The notes under the pieces were generated by a model, which was given only the letters and a program-made list of their open reading frames with translations, made no database searches and had not been told where the DNA came from. A program made the position numbers and the translations under genes. From assembly GCA_948473115.1 (NCBI GenBank), contig CAOKWI010000006.1, positions 1 to 64,000 on the forward strand: 64,000 nt of DNA. Direction: 5' to 3'. Below, in pieces: positions 8,024-16,332 of this stretch; position 1 is the first letter of the stretch; the number at the start of each line of letters is the position of its first letter. This stretch comes from an uncultured Lachnospiraceae bacterium. Lineage in GTDB: Bacteria > Bacillota > Clostridia > Lachnospirales > Lachnospiraceae.

Positions 8024-10678
8024 ATGAAGCTGAGAAGACTGCGAAGAGACACGACGTCAGGGTATACCACTTTCGGATGTATGTGGCAGAAGGGAAGCTG
8101 TACCGTAAAGACGGCTTATCGCTGTATTGCCCAGGAGGGAAGGGAAGTGCCCATTCAGTCCAGGGTCACGGCATACTGGCCTGACGGTTCCGTAAAGTGG
8201 ACTGCCCATACAGCAGACAGCGCATTGCTGGGTGAGGAAATTGAAATCCTGCCGGAAGAAGATCCTGTCGGCCAAACCGGTTTTATGCAAAAAAGTTTCA
8301 CTGGCCAAACCGGTCTATCCATAGAGGATGACGGGAAAAAGATCCTGATAAATAACGGTCGATACTGTATTGGAATAAGCAGGGATTCCAATTTTCTGTT
8401 TGAGAGAATTTATACAGAAAGGGGCGAGATTGCTTCCAGGGGCAGGGCGGTGCTGCAGCTGGAGGAGCCTGCGTCCGTGGATGGGTATGAGGCAAGGGTG
8501 GTCAAGCCTTACACGGGAGTGATCAGGGAAATAGAGATCGAGGAACAGGGAGCGCTGCAATGCATTCTGAAATATACCGGCTGTCACAGGAATAAAGACG
8601 GAGAAGAAAAAATACCATTTGTTATTCGAATGCGTGTCAACGGAGACTGTCCTACTCTGCATTTTACCCATACCTTTCTCTATGACGGTGATGAGAACAG
8701 GGATTTCCTTAAAGGTCTGGGGATTACCTTTGAAACGCCCCTGTCAGGGGAACTCTACAACCGGCACATCAAGGTTCAGGGGGATCACGGCGTATTCCAT
8801 GAGGTCATGGTGCCCCTTACGTCCTGGCGTCCCCGTGTGCCTGGAACCTTGTATGAAGCACAGATCAGGGGGGAGAGGCTTGCATTGGAGGGAGAGGAGC
8901 TTGCCACGGTGGGCAGGGTGCTCCGGGATACCCCGTATTGGAGTGTTTACGACGTCTGTCAGGACAGCCCCAGTCATTTTTTGGTGCGGAAACGACTGGC
9001 GCCGGAGCATTGCTGTTACATAGAGAGTCTCCACGGAAAGCGCACGAAGGGAGCGCTTGCATTTGGTTCTGAAGCGGGCAGTGTCCTGGTGTGTATCCGT
9101 GATTTCTGGGAAAAGTATCCTTCCGGTTATACGGTGACGGGACTGGACAGCAGTCGGGCAGAGTGCAGCATCTGGTTCTGGTCGCCTTCGGCGGCACCTA
9201 TGGATTTCCGGCATTATGCTGACAGGGGTTACAGTCAGGTCTGCTATGAAGGCTATGATTATAAGGGCGCCACGCCGGTGGGGATTGCCTGTACCAATGA
9301 ATGCATTGTCAGCTTTTCGGATGAAATGATCCTGGAGGATGGAGAGGTGCTGCAGTTTGCGGAACAGGCGAACCGGCCTCCCGTCTATGTGGGCACGCCG
9401 GAGTTCTACCATGAAATGCGGGCTTTCGGCTACTGGTCGCTGCCCTCGGAAAATACAGAGATGGAGCGGTGGCTGGAGGAGCAGCTGGAACGGGCTTTTG
9501 ACTTTTACAGGGATGAGGTGGAGCAGCGGGGCTGGTATGGCATGTTTAATTACGGCGATATCATGCACACATATGATGCTGTGCGGCACCAGTGGAAATA
9601 CGATATCGGTGGTTATGCATGGGACAATACGGAACTTGTTCCCACGCTGTGGCTTTGGCTGTACTTTATGCGGACGGGCAGGGAGGATGTGTTCACCTTT
9701 GCGGAGAAGCTTTCCCGCCATGCCTCCGAGGTGGATGTGTACCATATGGGGAAATATAAGGGGCTTGGCTCCAGGCATAACGTGCGCCACTGGGGCTGTC
9801 CCTGTAAGGAGGCCCGGATCGCCATGGCGTCCCATCACCGTTACCTCTATTACCTGACAGGGGATCGGCGTCTGGAGGATATCTTTGAGGAGTTAAAGGA
9901 CAACGAACTCAGCTTCCTGAACAAGGATCCCCTGGGTGATTTCTTTGACAGGAAGGAGATGGTTTATCCCAGTCATGCCAGGAGCGGTCCTGACTGGTCC
10001 TCCCTGTGCTCCAACTGGATGACCAGGTGGGAAAGATTTAATGACACTCGCTATTTAGAAAAGATCAGGGTCGGGATCGAAGATATCAGGAGGGCGCCGC
10101 TGCAGCTTGTGTCGGGACCGGACTTTGAGTTCGACCCTGAAACCTGCCATCTGCGGTATATTGGGGAGAGAACCACCGGAGGCTGTCATCTGCAGGTATG
10201 TATGGGAGCACCCCAGGTCTGGACGGAGCTGGGCGACCTGATGGAGGATGAGGAGTGGAAGCGCATGGTGGCCGAACTGGGGAGGTTCTATTATCTGCCC
10301 CCGGAGGAGCAGCAGAAGGAATCCGGCGGCCTGGTGGGACAGAGACAGTTCAGCCTGCCTTTTATGGCGTCAGGGATCGCCGCCTATGGAGCCTGGTATT
10401 TAAAGGATGATGTGCTGGCCATGCGGACCTGGAAGATCCTGCTTCACACCCAGATCAACGGGGAAAGTCAGGAGGGATTTGCATACAGGATTCTGGCGGA
10501 CTGCGGCAATCAGGAGCAGCTGAGGGAGATCCCATGGATCACCACAAATTTTGTGGCACAGTTCTGCCTGAATGTGATCATGGCGCTGGATTTTATTAGG
10601 GAGAAGCTGCCCGGGACCATGGAGGAAGCGGTGGAACTGGTGGCGGACCTGGATGACAGTACCTTCAGGAAGGCATGA
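8024..10678 (+). CDS. YetA-like protein (carbohydrate-cluster protein)
   Basis: 884 residues from the ATG at 8024, placed 8 bp after AGGAGGG; an upstream TTG at 8018 lacks that spacing. The N-terminal YTTFGCMW and PIQSRVTAYWPDGSVKW segments and the large alpha-rich middle resemble B. subtilis YetA, encoded at the end of the yes/yet pectin (rhamnogalacturonan) region. No signal peptide, so it is likely cytosolic. The family has no firmly known reaction that I can cite; the rich content of Trp, His and acidic residues fits a glycan-active enzyme with an (alpha/alpha) toroid, which is inference. It sits between a lipoprotein and a GH88 gene on the same strand. Confidence 0.7.
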   Translation: MKLRRLRRDTTSGYTTFGCMWQKGSCTVKTAYRCIAQEGREVPIQSRVTAYWPDGSVKWTAHTADSALLGEEIEILPEEDPVGQTGFMQKSFTGQTGLSIEDDGKKILINNGRYCIGISRDSNFLFERIYTERGEIASRGRAVLQLEEPASVDGYEARVVKPYTGVIREIEIEEQGALQCILKYTGCHRNKDGEEKIPFVIRMRVNGDCPTLHFTHTFLYDGDENRDFLKGLGITFETPLSGELYNRHIKVQGDHGVFHEVMVPLTSWRPRVPGTLYEAQIRGERLALEGEELATVGRVLRDTPYWSVYDVCQDSPSHFLVRKRLAPEHCCYIESLHGKRTKGALAFGSEAGSVLVCIRDFWEKYPSGYTVTGLDSSRAECSIWFWSPSAAPMDFRHYADRGYSQVCYEGYDYKGATPVGIACTNECIVSFSDEMILEDGEVLQFAEQANRPPVYVGTPEFYHEMRAFGYWSLPSENTEMERWLEEQLERAFDFYRDEVEQRGWYGMFNYGDIMHTYDAVRHQWKYDIGGYAWDNTELVPTLWLWLYFMRTGREDVFTFAEKLSRHASEVDVYHMGKYKGLGSRHNVRHWGCPCKEARIAMASHHRYLYYLTGDRRLEDIFEELKDNELSFLNKDPLGDFFDRKEMVYPSHARSGPDWSSLCSNWMTRWERFNDTRYLEKIRVGIEDIRRAPLQLVSGPDFEFDPETCHLRYIGERTTGGCHLQVCMGAPQVWTELGDLMEDEEWKRMVAELGRFYYLPPEEQQKESGGLVGQRQFSLPFMASGIAAYGAWYLKDDVLAMRTWKILLHTQINGESQEGFAYRILADCGNQEQLREIPWITTNFVAQFCLNVIMALDFIREKLPGTMEEAVELVADLDDSTFRKA

Positions 10679-10910
10679 CGACTGGCTTTTTTGGGCGGGG
10701 GTTCAACCCATCCAACGGTATGTCCGCAACGGTATGTCCGATGGGGTATGCCATGTCTTTGCGGAAAGGGTGGATACGGAATCAGGGAGCTTTGATGGCA
10801 CTGCTCTCTGCATTGGAATTTTACAAATAACGAAGGTGAAAGCGGGGATATGCGAATCCGCCTTTGGATGCTGCATCTGCGCAAAAGGATTTCGACAGGG
10901 AGGACAGACG

Positions 10911-12044
10911 ATGAAGTATGAAATAACCCCAAAAGAATTGGAATGGGCACAACAGACATGGGAGAGGCTGGAGAGGAAGATTGATGCACAGAACGAACGT
11001 CTTGGCAGCATGATGCCCTATATCCCCGTGAACGGCAGGTATGAGGATATGGGGGAGGAGCATCTGACCTGGTGGACCAACAGCTTTTGGAGCGGGATCC
11101 TGTGGCAGGCGTATCACGCCACGGGGAAGCAGGCTTATGCGGATAATGCGGCTGCTGTGGAGGAGAGGCTGGATCGTGCGTTGGAGGAATATGCGGGACT
11201 GGATCACGACGTGGGCTTTATGTGGCTCCATACGGCGGTGGCACATTATCGGTTGACGGGGAATGAGCAGTCCAGACTTCGGGGCATCCATGCGGCGGCG
11301 GTTCTGGCAAGCCGTTTTCAGCCCGCGGGAAATTATTTCCGGGCGTGGAACCATGGGGAGGACAGCGTGGCCATCGTTGACTGCCTGATGAACCTGCCGA
11401 TCCTTTACTGGGGCAGTGAAGTGACGGGGGATTCCGCCTGGAAGAAGCTTGCCATGACCCATGCGGATATGGCGCTCCGGGAGATCCTCAGGCCGGACGG
11501 CTCCAGTAACCATATCGTGGCTTTTGACCGGGAGACAGGGGAAGTGACGAAGAAGCCTGGCGGCCAGGGCTATGGGGAGGGTTCCGCCTGGACCAGGGGA
11601 CAGGCCTGGGCGATTTATGGCATGGCTCTGTCTTACAGGCATACCGGAAAGCAGGAATATCTGGATGCTTCCAAGAGGACGGCTCATTATTTCCTGGCAA
11701 ACGCGGCTCTGATGGATTATGATGTGGCCATTGATTTCCGGGCGCCCGCGGAGCCTGTCTATTATGACAATACGGCGGCAGCCTGTGCGGCCTGTGGATT
11801 GCTGGAAGTGTCAGAGCATGTGCCGGACCTGGAGAGACCTCTCTATGTGAGGTCGGCGGTGAAGCTGCTGCAAAGGCTGACAGAGCGTTTCTGCAACTGG
11901 AATCCGGAGGAGGACGGAATTACCACAAAGGGAAGCGCCCGCTATGACAGGGCTTCCGACAGGGAGGTGCCGATCATATACGGTGATTATTTCCTGGCGG
12001 AGGGTGTGCTGCGGCTGTTGGAGAAAGACTTTCTAATCTGGTAA
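10911..12044 (+). CDS. GH88 unsaturated glucuronyl hydrolase
   Basis: 377 residues from the ATG at 10911, 7 bp after AGGGAGG; upstream in-frame codons lack an SD. It matches the GH88 family ((alpha/alpha)6 barrel): WWTNSFWSGILW near the N-terminus, LDHDVGFMW with Asp100 and AIVDCLMN with Asp157 (the positions of the two catalytic Asp of UGL), and the signature SAWTRGQAWAIYG. The enzyme removes the 4,5-unsaturated uronic acid left by polysaccharide lyases on glycosaminoglycan- or pectin-derived disaccharides. It is the last gene of the operon before a terminator at 12101. The substrate could also be an unsaturated galacturonyl unit as in GH105, but the motifs fit GH88 better. Confidence 0.88.
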   Translation: MKYEITPKELEWAQQTWERLERKIDAQNERLGSMMPYIPVNGRYEDMGEEHLTWWTNSFWSGILWQAYHATGKQAYADNAAAVEERLDRALEEYAGLDHDVGFMWLHTAVAHYRLTGNEQSRLRGIHAAAVLASRFQPAGNYFRAWNHGEDSVAIVDCLMNLPILYWGSEVTGDSAWKKLAMTHADMALREILRPDGSSNHIVAFDRETGEVTKKPGGQGYGEGSAWTRGQAWAIYGMALSYRHTGKQEYLDASKRTAHYFLANAALMDYDVAIDFRAPAEPVYYDNTAAACAACGLLEVSEHVPDLERPLYVRSAVKLLQRLTERFCNWNPEEDGITTKGSARYDRASDREVPIIYGDYFLAEGVLRLLEKDFLIW

Positions 12045-12100
12045 GGAGGCTGAGGGGCATAGCCGGGTATTTGTGTGTCCGGATTATGGAAAAATATAAG

Positions 12101-12146
12101 AAAAACGGTCAGCGGGAATGTTTCGGGTTCCTGCCGGCCGTTTTTG
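12101..12146 (+). terminator. Intrinsic terminator of the carbohydrate operon
   Basis: AAAAACGGTCAGCGGGAA pairs with TTCCTGCCGGCCGTTTTT across a short loop and ends in a T-run. It lies 57 bp after the GH88 stop. Confidence 0.85.
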
Positions 12147-12148
12147 CT

Positions 12149-12217
12149 TGTAGGAAATTGCGCCCTGGCTGGGGAAGAATGTGAAGCATTCTTCGAAGTG
12201 CCTCGCAGAGGCACTTT
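12149..12217 (+). repeat. Single copy of the hairpin/T-run module
   Basis: Same design as the module at 211-369: TAGGAAATTGCGCCCTGG head, hairpin around GAATGTGAAGCATTC, then GTGCCTC-GCA-GAGGCAC and a T-run. Compared with the first copies, the outermost T-A pair of the second hairpin is G-C. The T-run doubles as the end of the HxlR relic on the other strand. Confidence 0.8.
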
Positions 12218-12387
12218 TTACTCTGCCAGTTCCTTATACATAAGCCCCCATTTTTTCATATCCTCAATTACGGGGGCAAAGGGATTTCCCCAGTTCACTC
12301 AAGGCATATTCCACTCTGGGCGGAACCTCCGGATAGACAGTTCTTGTGATAATTCCATCCGCTTCCATGGAACGCAGTCAGGTGGAA
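12218..12387 (-). pseudogene. HxlR-family regulator, C-terminal relic
   Basis: The minus strand encodes [20 protein letters not shown] followed by [12 protein letters not shown], the typical HxlR winged-helix wing. It then shifts frame to [19 protein letters not shown] and a stop at 12218-12220. The N-terminal helix-turn-helix is missing and the frame is broken, so it is a relic of a MarR/HxlR-like regulator. Its 5' side runs into a structured repeat. Confidence 0.75.
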
Positions 12388-12430
12388 ATTTAGACAAGCG
12401 AAACATAGGGATAATTTAAGTGGATTATAC

Positions 12431-12593
12431 TAGTGTGCTGACATGTTCATTTTTGAACTAATTACGAAGGATAAATTTCCACTCTGCAAGGCGGCGGAGG
12501 GAGGCGATGCGGTGGCATCGTTGACCGACAACAACGCAGCAGATGGAAATTTAGGTAAGTCATTAGTCAAATTATGAACGTGTCAGTGCACTA
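12431..12593. mobile_element. 163-bp structured palindromic element, copy 1
   Basis: Terminal inverted repeats of about 35 bp (TAGTGTGCTGACATGTTCAT... and its imperfect complement) flank inner arms AAATTTCCA/TGGAAATTT. A central hairpin is built from GCGATGC and GCATCG. The unpaired segments TGCAAGGCGG, GACAACAACGC and TTAGG-AAGTCA are shared with the element at 57108-57270, whose stems differ in sequence but pair equally. No protein is encoded, so a non-autonomous mobile element or structured RNA is likely. Confidence 0.7.
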
Positions 12594-12600
12594 GATCCCC

Positions 12601-12814
12601 ACCGTCCATTTAGGCGTTGCTGCTTCCGCTATGGAGAAGCGAGGCATCCGCACCGGGCGCGGCGGCATCAACCGCGAAATCGAAGTAAAGAATAAGAGTT
12701 TGCGACAACTGAAAGCCCGTATCTCCAAGCTGCAAAAATGGCTCAAAGAGGAACAGGAGAACACCGAGCCCCCACCCTTGCCGACTATATCCAAGGCATT
12801 TTGTCACGCGAGCA
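12601..12814 (+). pseudogene. MobA/MobL-type relaxase fragment
   Basis: One frame reads VHLGVAASAMEKRGIRTGRG followed by INREIEVKNKSLRQLKARI and WLKEEQENTEPP, the C-terminal region typical of relaxases on Clostridia mobilisable elements. A one-base shift then restores PTLADYIQGILSREQ, right where the hairpin array begins. Neither the catalytic Tyr nor the His triad is present. It is a remnant of a conjugative or mobilisable element. Confidence 0.7.
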
Positions 12815-13000
12815 ATGAGCCAAGTCAGTGTAACTGACTTTGTGCCGCTGCTTGCACAAATTGCTTGTTAAGCAATAGCATAAAGTCAACACGGTTGACT
12901 TGGCGAATGCCGCGAAGGTCACAATACCAAGGTGTCCAAAGGACACCTTCTGCTCTGCAGCGCTGCAAGCTTGATACCCCGTTGCTTGCAGCGGGGTCTT
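12815..13000. repeat. Array of consecutive hairpins
   Basis: Begins ATGAGCCAAG (12815) and closes CTTGGCGAATG (12899-12909), with hairpins AAGTCA/TGACTT, GTGC/GCAC, ATTGCTT/AAGCAAT and AAGTCA/TGACTT inside. Further hairpins are AAGGTGTCC/GGACACCTT and ACCCCG/CGGGGT. The same flanks, inverted, bound the hairpin at 30064-30101. It interrupts the relaxase relic, suggesting insertion. The gap 13001-13124 holds a relic frame FKYKGKKPLTEAEKIRKSVY that I could not assign. Confidence 0.75.
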
Positions 13001-13124
13001 TGATTTCAAGTACAAGGGGAAGAAGCCGCTGACCGAAGCCGAGAAAATCAGAAAGAGCGTTTACAGTATCTTGCGGCAGTGCAGCGGGAACAACAGCCCC
13101 ACAGCAAGCAGGATATGGAGCGAT

Positions 13125-13162
13125 AACAGGCAGGGCGGCGGGATTGTCACCGCCGCTCTGTT
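13125..13162 (+). terminator. GC-rich hairpin with weak T-tract
   Basis: AACAGGCAGGGCGGCG pairs with CGCCGCTCTGTT and is followed by AGGGGTCTTTATT. It is probably the terminator of the vanished mobile-element gene, and it faces the end of the S51 peptidase gene. Confidence 0.5.
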
Positions 13163-13193
13163 AGGGGTCTTTATTAGACCAATAAACTGGAAG

Positions 13194-13808
13194 TTAGCAA
13201 ATAATTTCCTGACGTTCTCCCTGAATCAATACAATTTGACCATCAGACAATTTTATCGACTCGTTATTAGATATTTCCCCGCAAGGATTTCCTATTTCAA
13301 CGTGTGGTATCAGCGGATTTGTTAAATAGCCTAATCCATCAGCAAAATTTCCTGCGGCAATCATACTTCCTGCACTAATCCCCAGATATACCAACCCATT
13401 CTCTATTGCTTGTTTTAAAGGTTTTGAAAGCCCTGTTCTGTTTACTTCGCCCAGCAGTACTGATGCATTGCCGCCACCAAAAACAATTGCGTCATATTGA
13501 GAGAGCTCTTCGGTGCTCATTAAACGAATCTGTGTGGGTATATCTTCAACATAACTTGAATATGTCCTTTTGTATCCGTCGGAGAGCAGAAGTGCTAAAT
13601 CATATATAAAAATATTACTTATAGGGATACCCATACTCATAAGTCGCTCCAAGCATACTACAATGCCTTCTCTTGCGCCATCATTTTCGATTGCAGCAGA
13701 TGGAACAAAAATTACTTTTGTATTTTGAGGTTCTTTGCCGATACATTCCCAAAATATTTTAGTAGTATTTTCATTTAAACCATTTGAACTCAAAAAAAGT
13801 GTTCTCAT
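13194..13808 (-). CDS. Peptidase S51 (dipeptidase E-like) protein
   Basis: 204 residues. The class I glutamine-amidotransferase-like fold is recognisable from the N-terminal strand MRTLFLSSNG, VIFVPSAA, AIVFGGGNASVLLGEV and the nucleophile elbow GISAGSMIAAG, whose Ser is the expected catalytic residue of S51 (PepE) enzymes. Such enzymes cleave Asp-X dipeptides or related substrates in the cytosol. AGAAGG precedes the start by 5 bp on the minus strand. The gene is visibly AT-richer than the 3-12 kb operon and sits among relics, so it was probably acquired. A second S51 member lies at 27442. Confidence 0.85.
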   Translation of the reverse strand: MRTLFLSSNGLNENTTKIFWECIGKEPQNTKVIFVPSAAIENDGAREGIVVCLERLMSMGIPISNIFIYDLALLLSDGYKRTYSSYVEDIPTQIRLMSTEELSQYDAIVFGGGNASVLLGEVNRTGLSKPLKQAIENGLVYLGISAGSMIAAGNFADGLGYLTNPLIPHVEIGNPCGEISNNESIKLSDGQIVLIQGERQEIIC

Positions 13809-13929
13809 TGTCCTTCTCTTCTTTGATTACATAAATTTATAGGCTTGTACTTGGAAAATAATTTTACCATATACAGCTCCGAAAAGCAATCATCGTTCTG
13901 CGTCCGTTCCGACTATCCAGACGGTCAAG

Positions 13930-14540
13930 GGACGAATAGTATTTTTATATTACCGGAGGTGATCCGATTCTGCATCCGGACTTCTGGAAGCTATTGAAGC
14001 TCCTGCATGGGCATGACATCAGATTTACAATCCTTGGAAATCCGTTTTATCTGAATGAACAGATGTGCCGGAAACTGCTCGCCATATGTGACAGGAAATT
14101 CAGGGAATATGAAGCGGAGGGCTGCCAGACCTATTTTAACAAAAAGGATCATCTGTGGACGCTATATGAGTATGAAACAGGGAAGTTCAAAATTCCGGCG
14201 GATGCAAAACGGGGAATGGTTTATGGCGGATGAAATTGTGGGAACTGTCATCTGACGATTCTTCCCTCCGGAGAAATTTATGCCTGCCGCCGGGCGGCGG
14301 ACAGCAGGGTGGGAAATGCCCTCGAGGACCGCATCGCAGACGTGTGGGTCACCAGTATGGAGCAGTGCCGTAGCTATGAAAAGTTTAGTAAATGTTCAAG
14401 GCGCAGGCTTCTTTCGTGGTGCAGGGGCTGCCCTGCCGTGGCAAAGGGAACCTGCAGGGATTTCTATGCGGAAGCCCCCCAGTGTTGGGCAACGGAGGAA
14501 AACGGTCTGATCGAACCAGAAGAAAACGGTTTACTTGAAG
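13930..14540 (+). pseudogene. Radical SAM/SPASM peptide maturase, truncated and stopped
   Basis: Encodes YITGGDPILHPDFWKLLKLL (mid radical SAM domain), then RFTILGNPFYLNEQMCRKLL. After an in-frame TGA at 14231-14233 comes a SPASM-like cysteine region with NCGNCHLTILPSGEIYACRR, SRVGNALEDRIADVW, WCRGCPAVAKG and QCWA. The N-terminal CxxxCxxC radical SAM site is missing and a stop lies at about 13935. It resembles maturases of ribosomally made peptides. No precursor gene was found beside it. Degenerate 47-bp repeats follow. Confidence 0.75.
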
Positions 14541-14612
14541 GGAAGAGAGTAGTCTGATTGAACCAGAGGAGAGCGGTCTGCTTGAAGGGAAGAGGGCGGT
14601 CTGATCGAACCG
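14498..14612 (+). repeat. Degenerate 47-48-bp tandem repeats
   Basis: Unit GGTCTGATCGAACCAGAAGA...CTTGAAGGGAAGAG occurs about two and a half times, at the 3' end of the SPASM relic. It adds an EEN-GLLEG type tail in frame. Confidence 0.7.
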
Positions 14613-14659
14613 AAAAATAGAATAAGGAGAATCAGGGGATGGGGCACCGCAGGTCGGGA

Positions 14660-14838
14660 TAATCAGCGCAATTCAGCAAGAGGGAACGGAACTCCGAGGC
14701 CATACGTCATCCGGACTTCAAAAAGAAATGGGCATCCCTGAGGAATTTGTTCCGCAGACATACATTGCTTTCGGATATTGTGACGGGGAATATCCAAAGC
14801 GCCCAAAGCGGCATTACTCTAATGTGATTTATTTCTGA
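14660..14838 (+). pseudogene. Nitroreductase-like C-terminal relic
   Basis: One frame reads HPDFKKKWASL and a shifted one FKKEMGIPEEFVPQTYIAFG, then CDGEYPKRPKRHYSNVIYF and a stop. The GIPE...GY..GE.P..P.R pattern is that of nitroreductase C-termini. Only the last 45 codons or so can be recognised, and the flavin-binding part is absent. Confidence 0.45.
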
Positions 14839-14987
14839 ATAGGGTACAGTATTGACTTTTGATCATATCCCGTACAGACTGGAAGATGATCGCCTACAGG
14901 CGAAAGATCCTGTTATAATAGATTTTAGAACATAGAATCTTGCAGTAGATTTTATGTTCGCTTCAATATGCGTATGGGGTACTGTTT

Positions 14988-16154
14988 ATGAAATATAGGA
15001 ACGCGAGCGACATTTTACCGGATGAACTGCTGGAGACGGTCAGGAGATATTACCAGGGAGGCTATCTGTATATCCCAAAGGAAAATGATTTTAAGGCAGG
15101 GCGTAAGACAGAGTATAAGACGGAATTGGAGAAACGTGACCGGCAGATTTATCTGAAGCGTCTCGAAGGCAGGACGAACAGGCAGTTGGGAATGATGTAC
15201 CATCTGTCAGAGCCCAGTATCCGGAGAATCCTTGCAAAAGAAAGGCTACGGTATCGGGAAATGGAAGAGATCATAAAGGAGATACTGCCCTTATGGGGAA
15301 TGGATTCAGGACTTTTTTCGCAAATATATCCTTCGGCCTGGAGGATCAATGAATCCCATGTGCTGAAGGTGTACTCTGATCAGAAGCAGCTGGAAAGAAA
15401 CATAAAGATATCATCTGCCTTGCTGGATTGTGATATTCCGGTTGCAGAGACAGTACACACCAAAGCGGGAGAGCCATATATTAAATGCCGGAACCATTTT
15501 TTTGTCATGACGAAGAAATTAGAGGGAAGTAATCTGACTGACATAAAGGATAAAAAGCTGGCATGGGAGACCGGCGGCGCTATGGCAAGACTGCATGCGG
15601 CGTTCCGGAAGTGTGAGAAGGAAATTTCTTTTTGGGACAACAGCCTGTTGCAGGAAATGAAAGGCTGGGTACGGGAAAACCTGATGAAAAATGACTGGCA
15701 GCCCGTGAGTGAAGCGGAATATTTAAAGGCGGTGGGACAGCTGGAAAGCGTGTACGATGCCCTGCCGAAACAGTTGATCCACAGGGATGTGCATTTCGGC
15801 AATTTCCTGTTTCAGGAGGGCAGCTTTTCTGGATATATAGATTTTGACCTGAGCCAGAAAAATATAAGGATATTTGACCTGTGCTATTTCCTGGCAGGTC
15901 TGTTGGCGGAAGAACCACCGGAGGCGTTCACCAGGGAAGAGTGGCTGGAAATAGTGAAAGCTGTCATTGCAGGCTATGAAAGTGTCACAAAGCTTTCCGG
16001 ACAGGAAAAAGGGGCGGTCTGCTGTGTAATGGAATGTATTGAGATTCTGTTTGCGGCATATTTTATCGGTGAGCAGGACATAAAGTCCGCCGAGGATGCC
16101 CGGCGTATCTTCGGCTTTATTCAAAACAGCGAGGAGGATCTGAAGCATTTGTAA
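14988..16154 (+). CDS. HTH (CD3324-like) - aminoglycoside phosphotransferase-like fusion
   Basis: 388 residues. Residues 1-95 match the CD3324/Mor-like small regulator type (MKYRNASDILPDELLETVRR, then a helix-turn-helix around TNRQLGMMYHLSEPSIRRIL). Residues about 100-385 form an APH/choline-kinase-type domain with the catalytic loop HRDVHFGNFLF and the metal-binding IDFD. The ATP-binding lobe has VLKVYSD. It may phosphorylate a small molecule and bind DNA in one chain. The substrate is unknown and resistance should not be assumed. A TATAAT box at 14914-14919 precedes it. Followed by a hairpin/T-run module that likely terminates it. Confidence 0.75.
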   Translation: MKYRNASDILPDELLETVRRYYQGGYLYIPKENDFKAGRKTEYKTELEKRDRQIYLKRLEGRTNRQLGMMYHLSEPSIRRILAKERLRYREMEEIIKEILPLWGMDSGLFSQIYPSAWRINESHVLKVYSDQKQLERNIKISSALLDCDIPVAETVHTKAGEPYIKCRNHFFVMTKKLEGSNLTDIKDKKLAWETGGAMARLHAAFRKCEKEISFWDNSLLQEMKGWVRENLMKNDWQPVSEAEYLKAVGQLESVYDALPKQLIHRDVHFGNFLFQEGSFSGYIDFDLSQKNIRIFDLCYFLAGLLAEEPPEAFTREEWLEIVKAVIAGYESVTKLSGQEKGAVCCVMECIEILFAAYFIGEQDIKSAEDARRIFGFIQNSEEDLKHL

Positions 16155-16168
16155 GCTTCGGATCCCCC

Positions 16169-16262
16169 TTTTACCTTATAGGAAATTTCGTCCTGGCCTG
16201 GGAAGAATGCGAAGCATTCTTCGAAGTGCCGCTTGCGGCACTTTTTTATCTTATAGGAAATT
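16169..16262 (+). repeat. Hairpin/T-run module plus start of a second
   Basis: Head CCTTATAGGAAATTTCGTCC, hairpin GAAGAATGC/GCATTCTTC, second hairpin GTGCCGC-TT-GCGGCAC, T-run, then another head (TTATAGGAAATT) without hairpins. It lies just after the HTH-APH stop and probably serves as its terminator. Confidence 0.8.
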
Positions 16263-16332
16263 CTGTTTTTGCCGGTGCAGTCATATCCTTGGGAAAGTCG
16301 GGTCATAATATGCCTGTTAATTAGTTCAAAAC

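Noticed and set aside
12075..12419. 114-residue plus-strand frame after the GH88 gene
   Set aside because: It runs through a terminator, a hairpin module and the antisense of the HxlR relic, with no SD.
14231..14233. Selenocysteine codon in the SPASM relic
   Set aside because: The N-terminal catalytic region is missing, another stop lies upstream and no SECIS-like hairpin was seen directly after the TGA. Decay explains it better.
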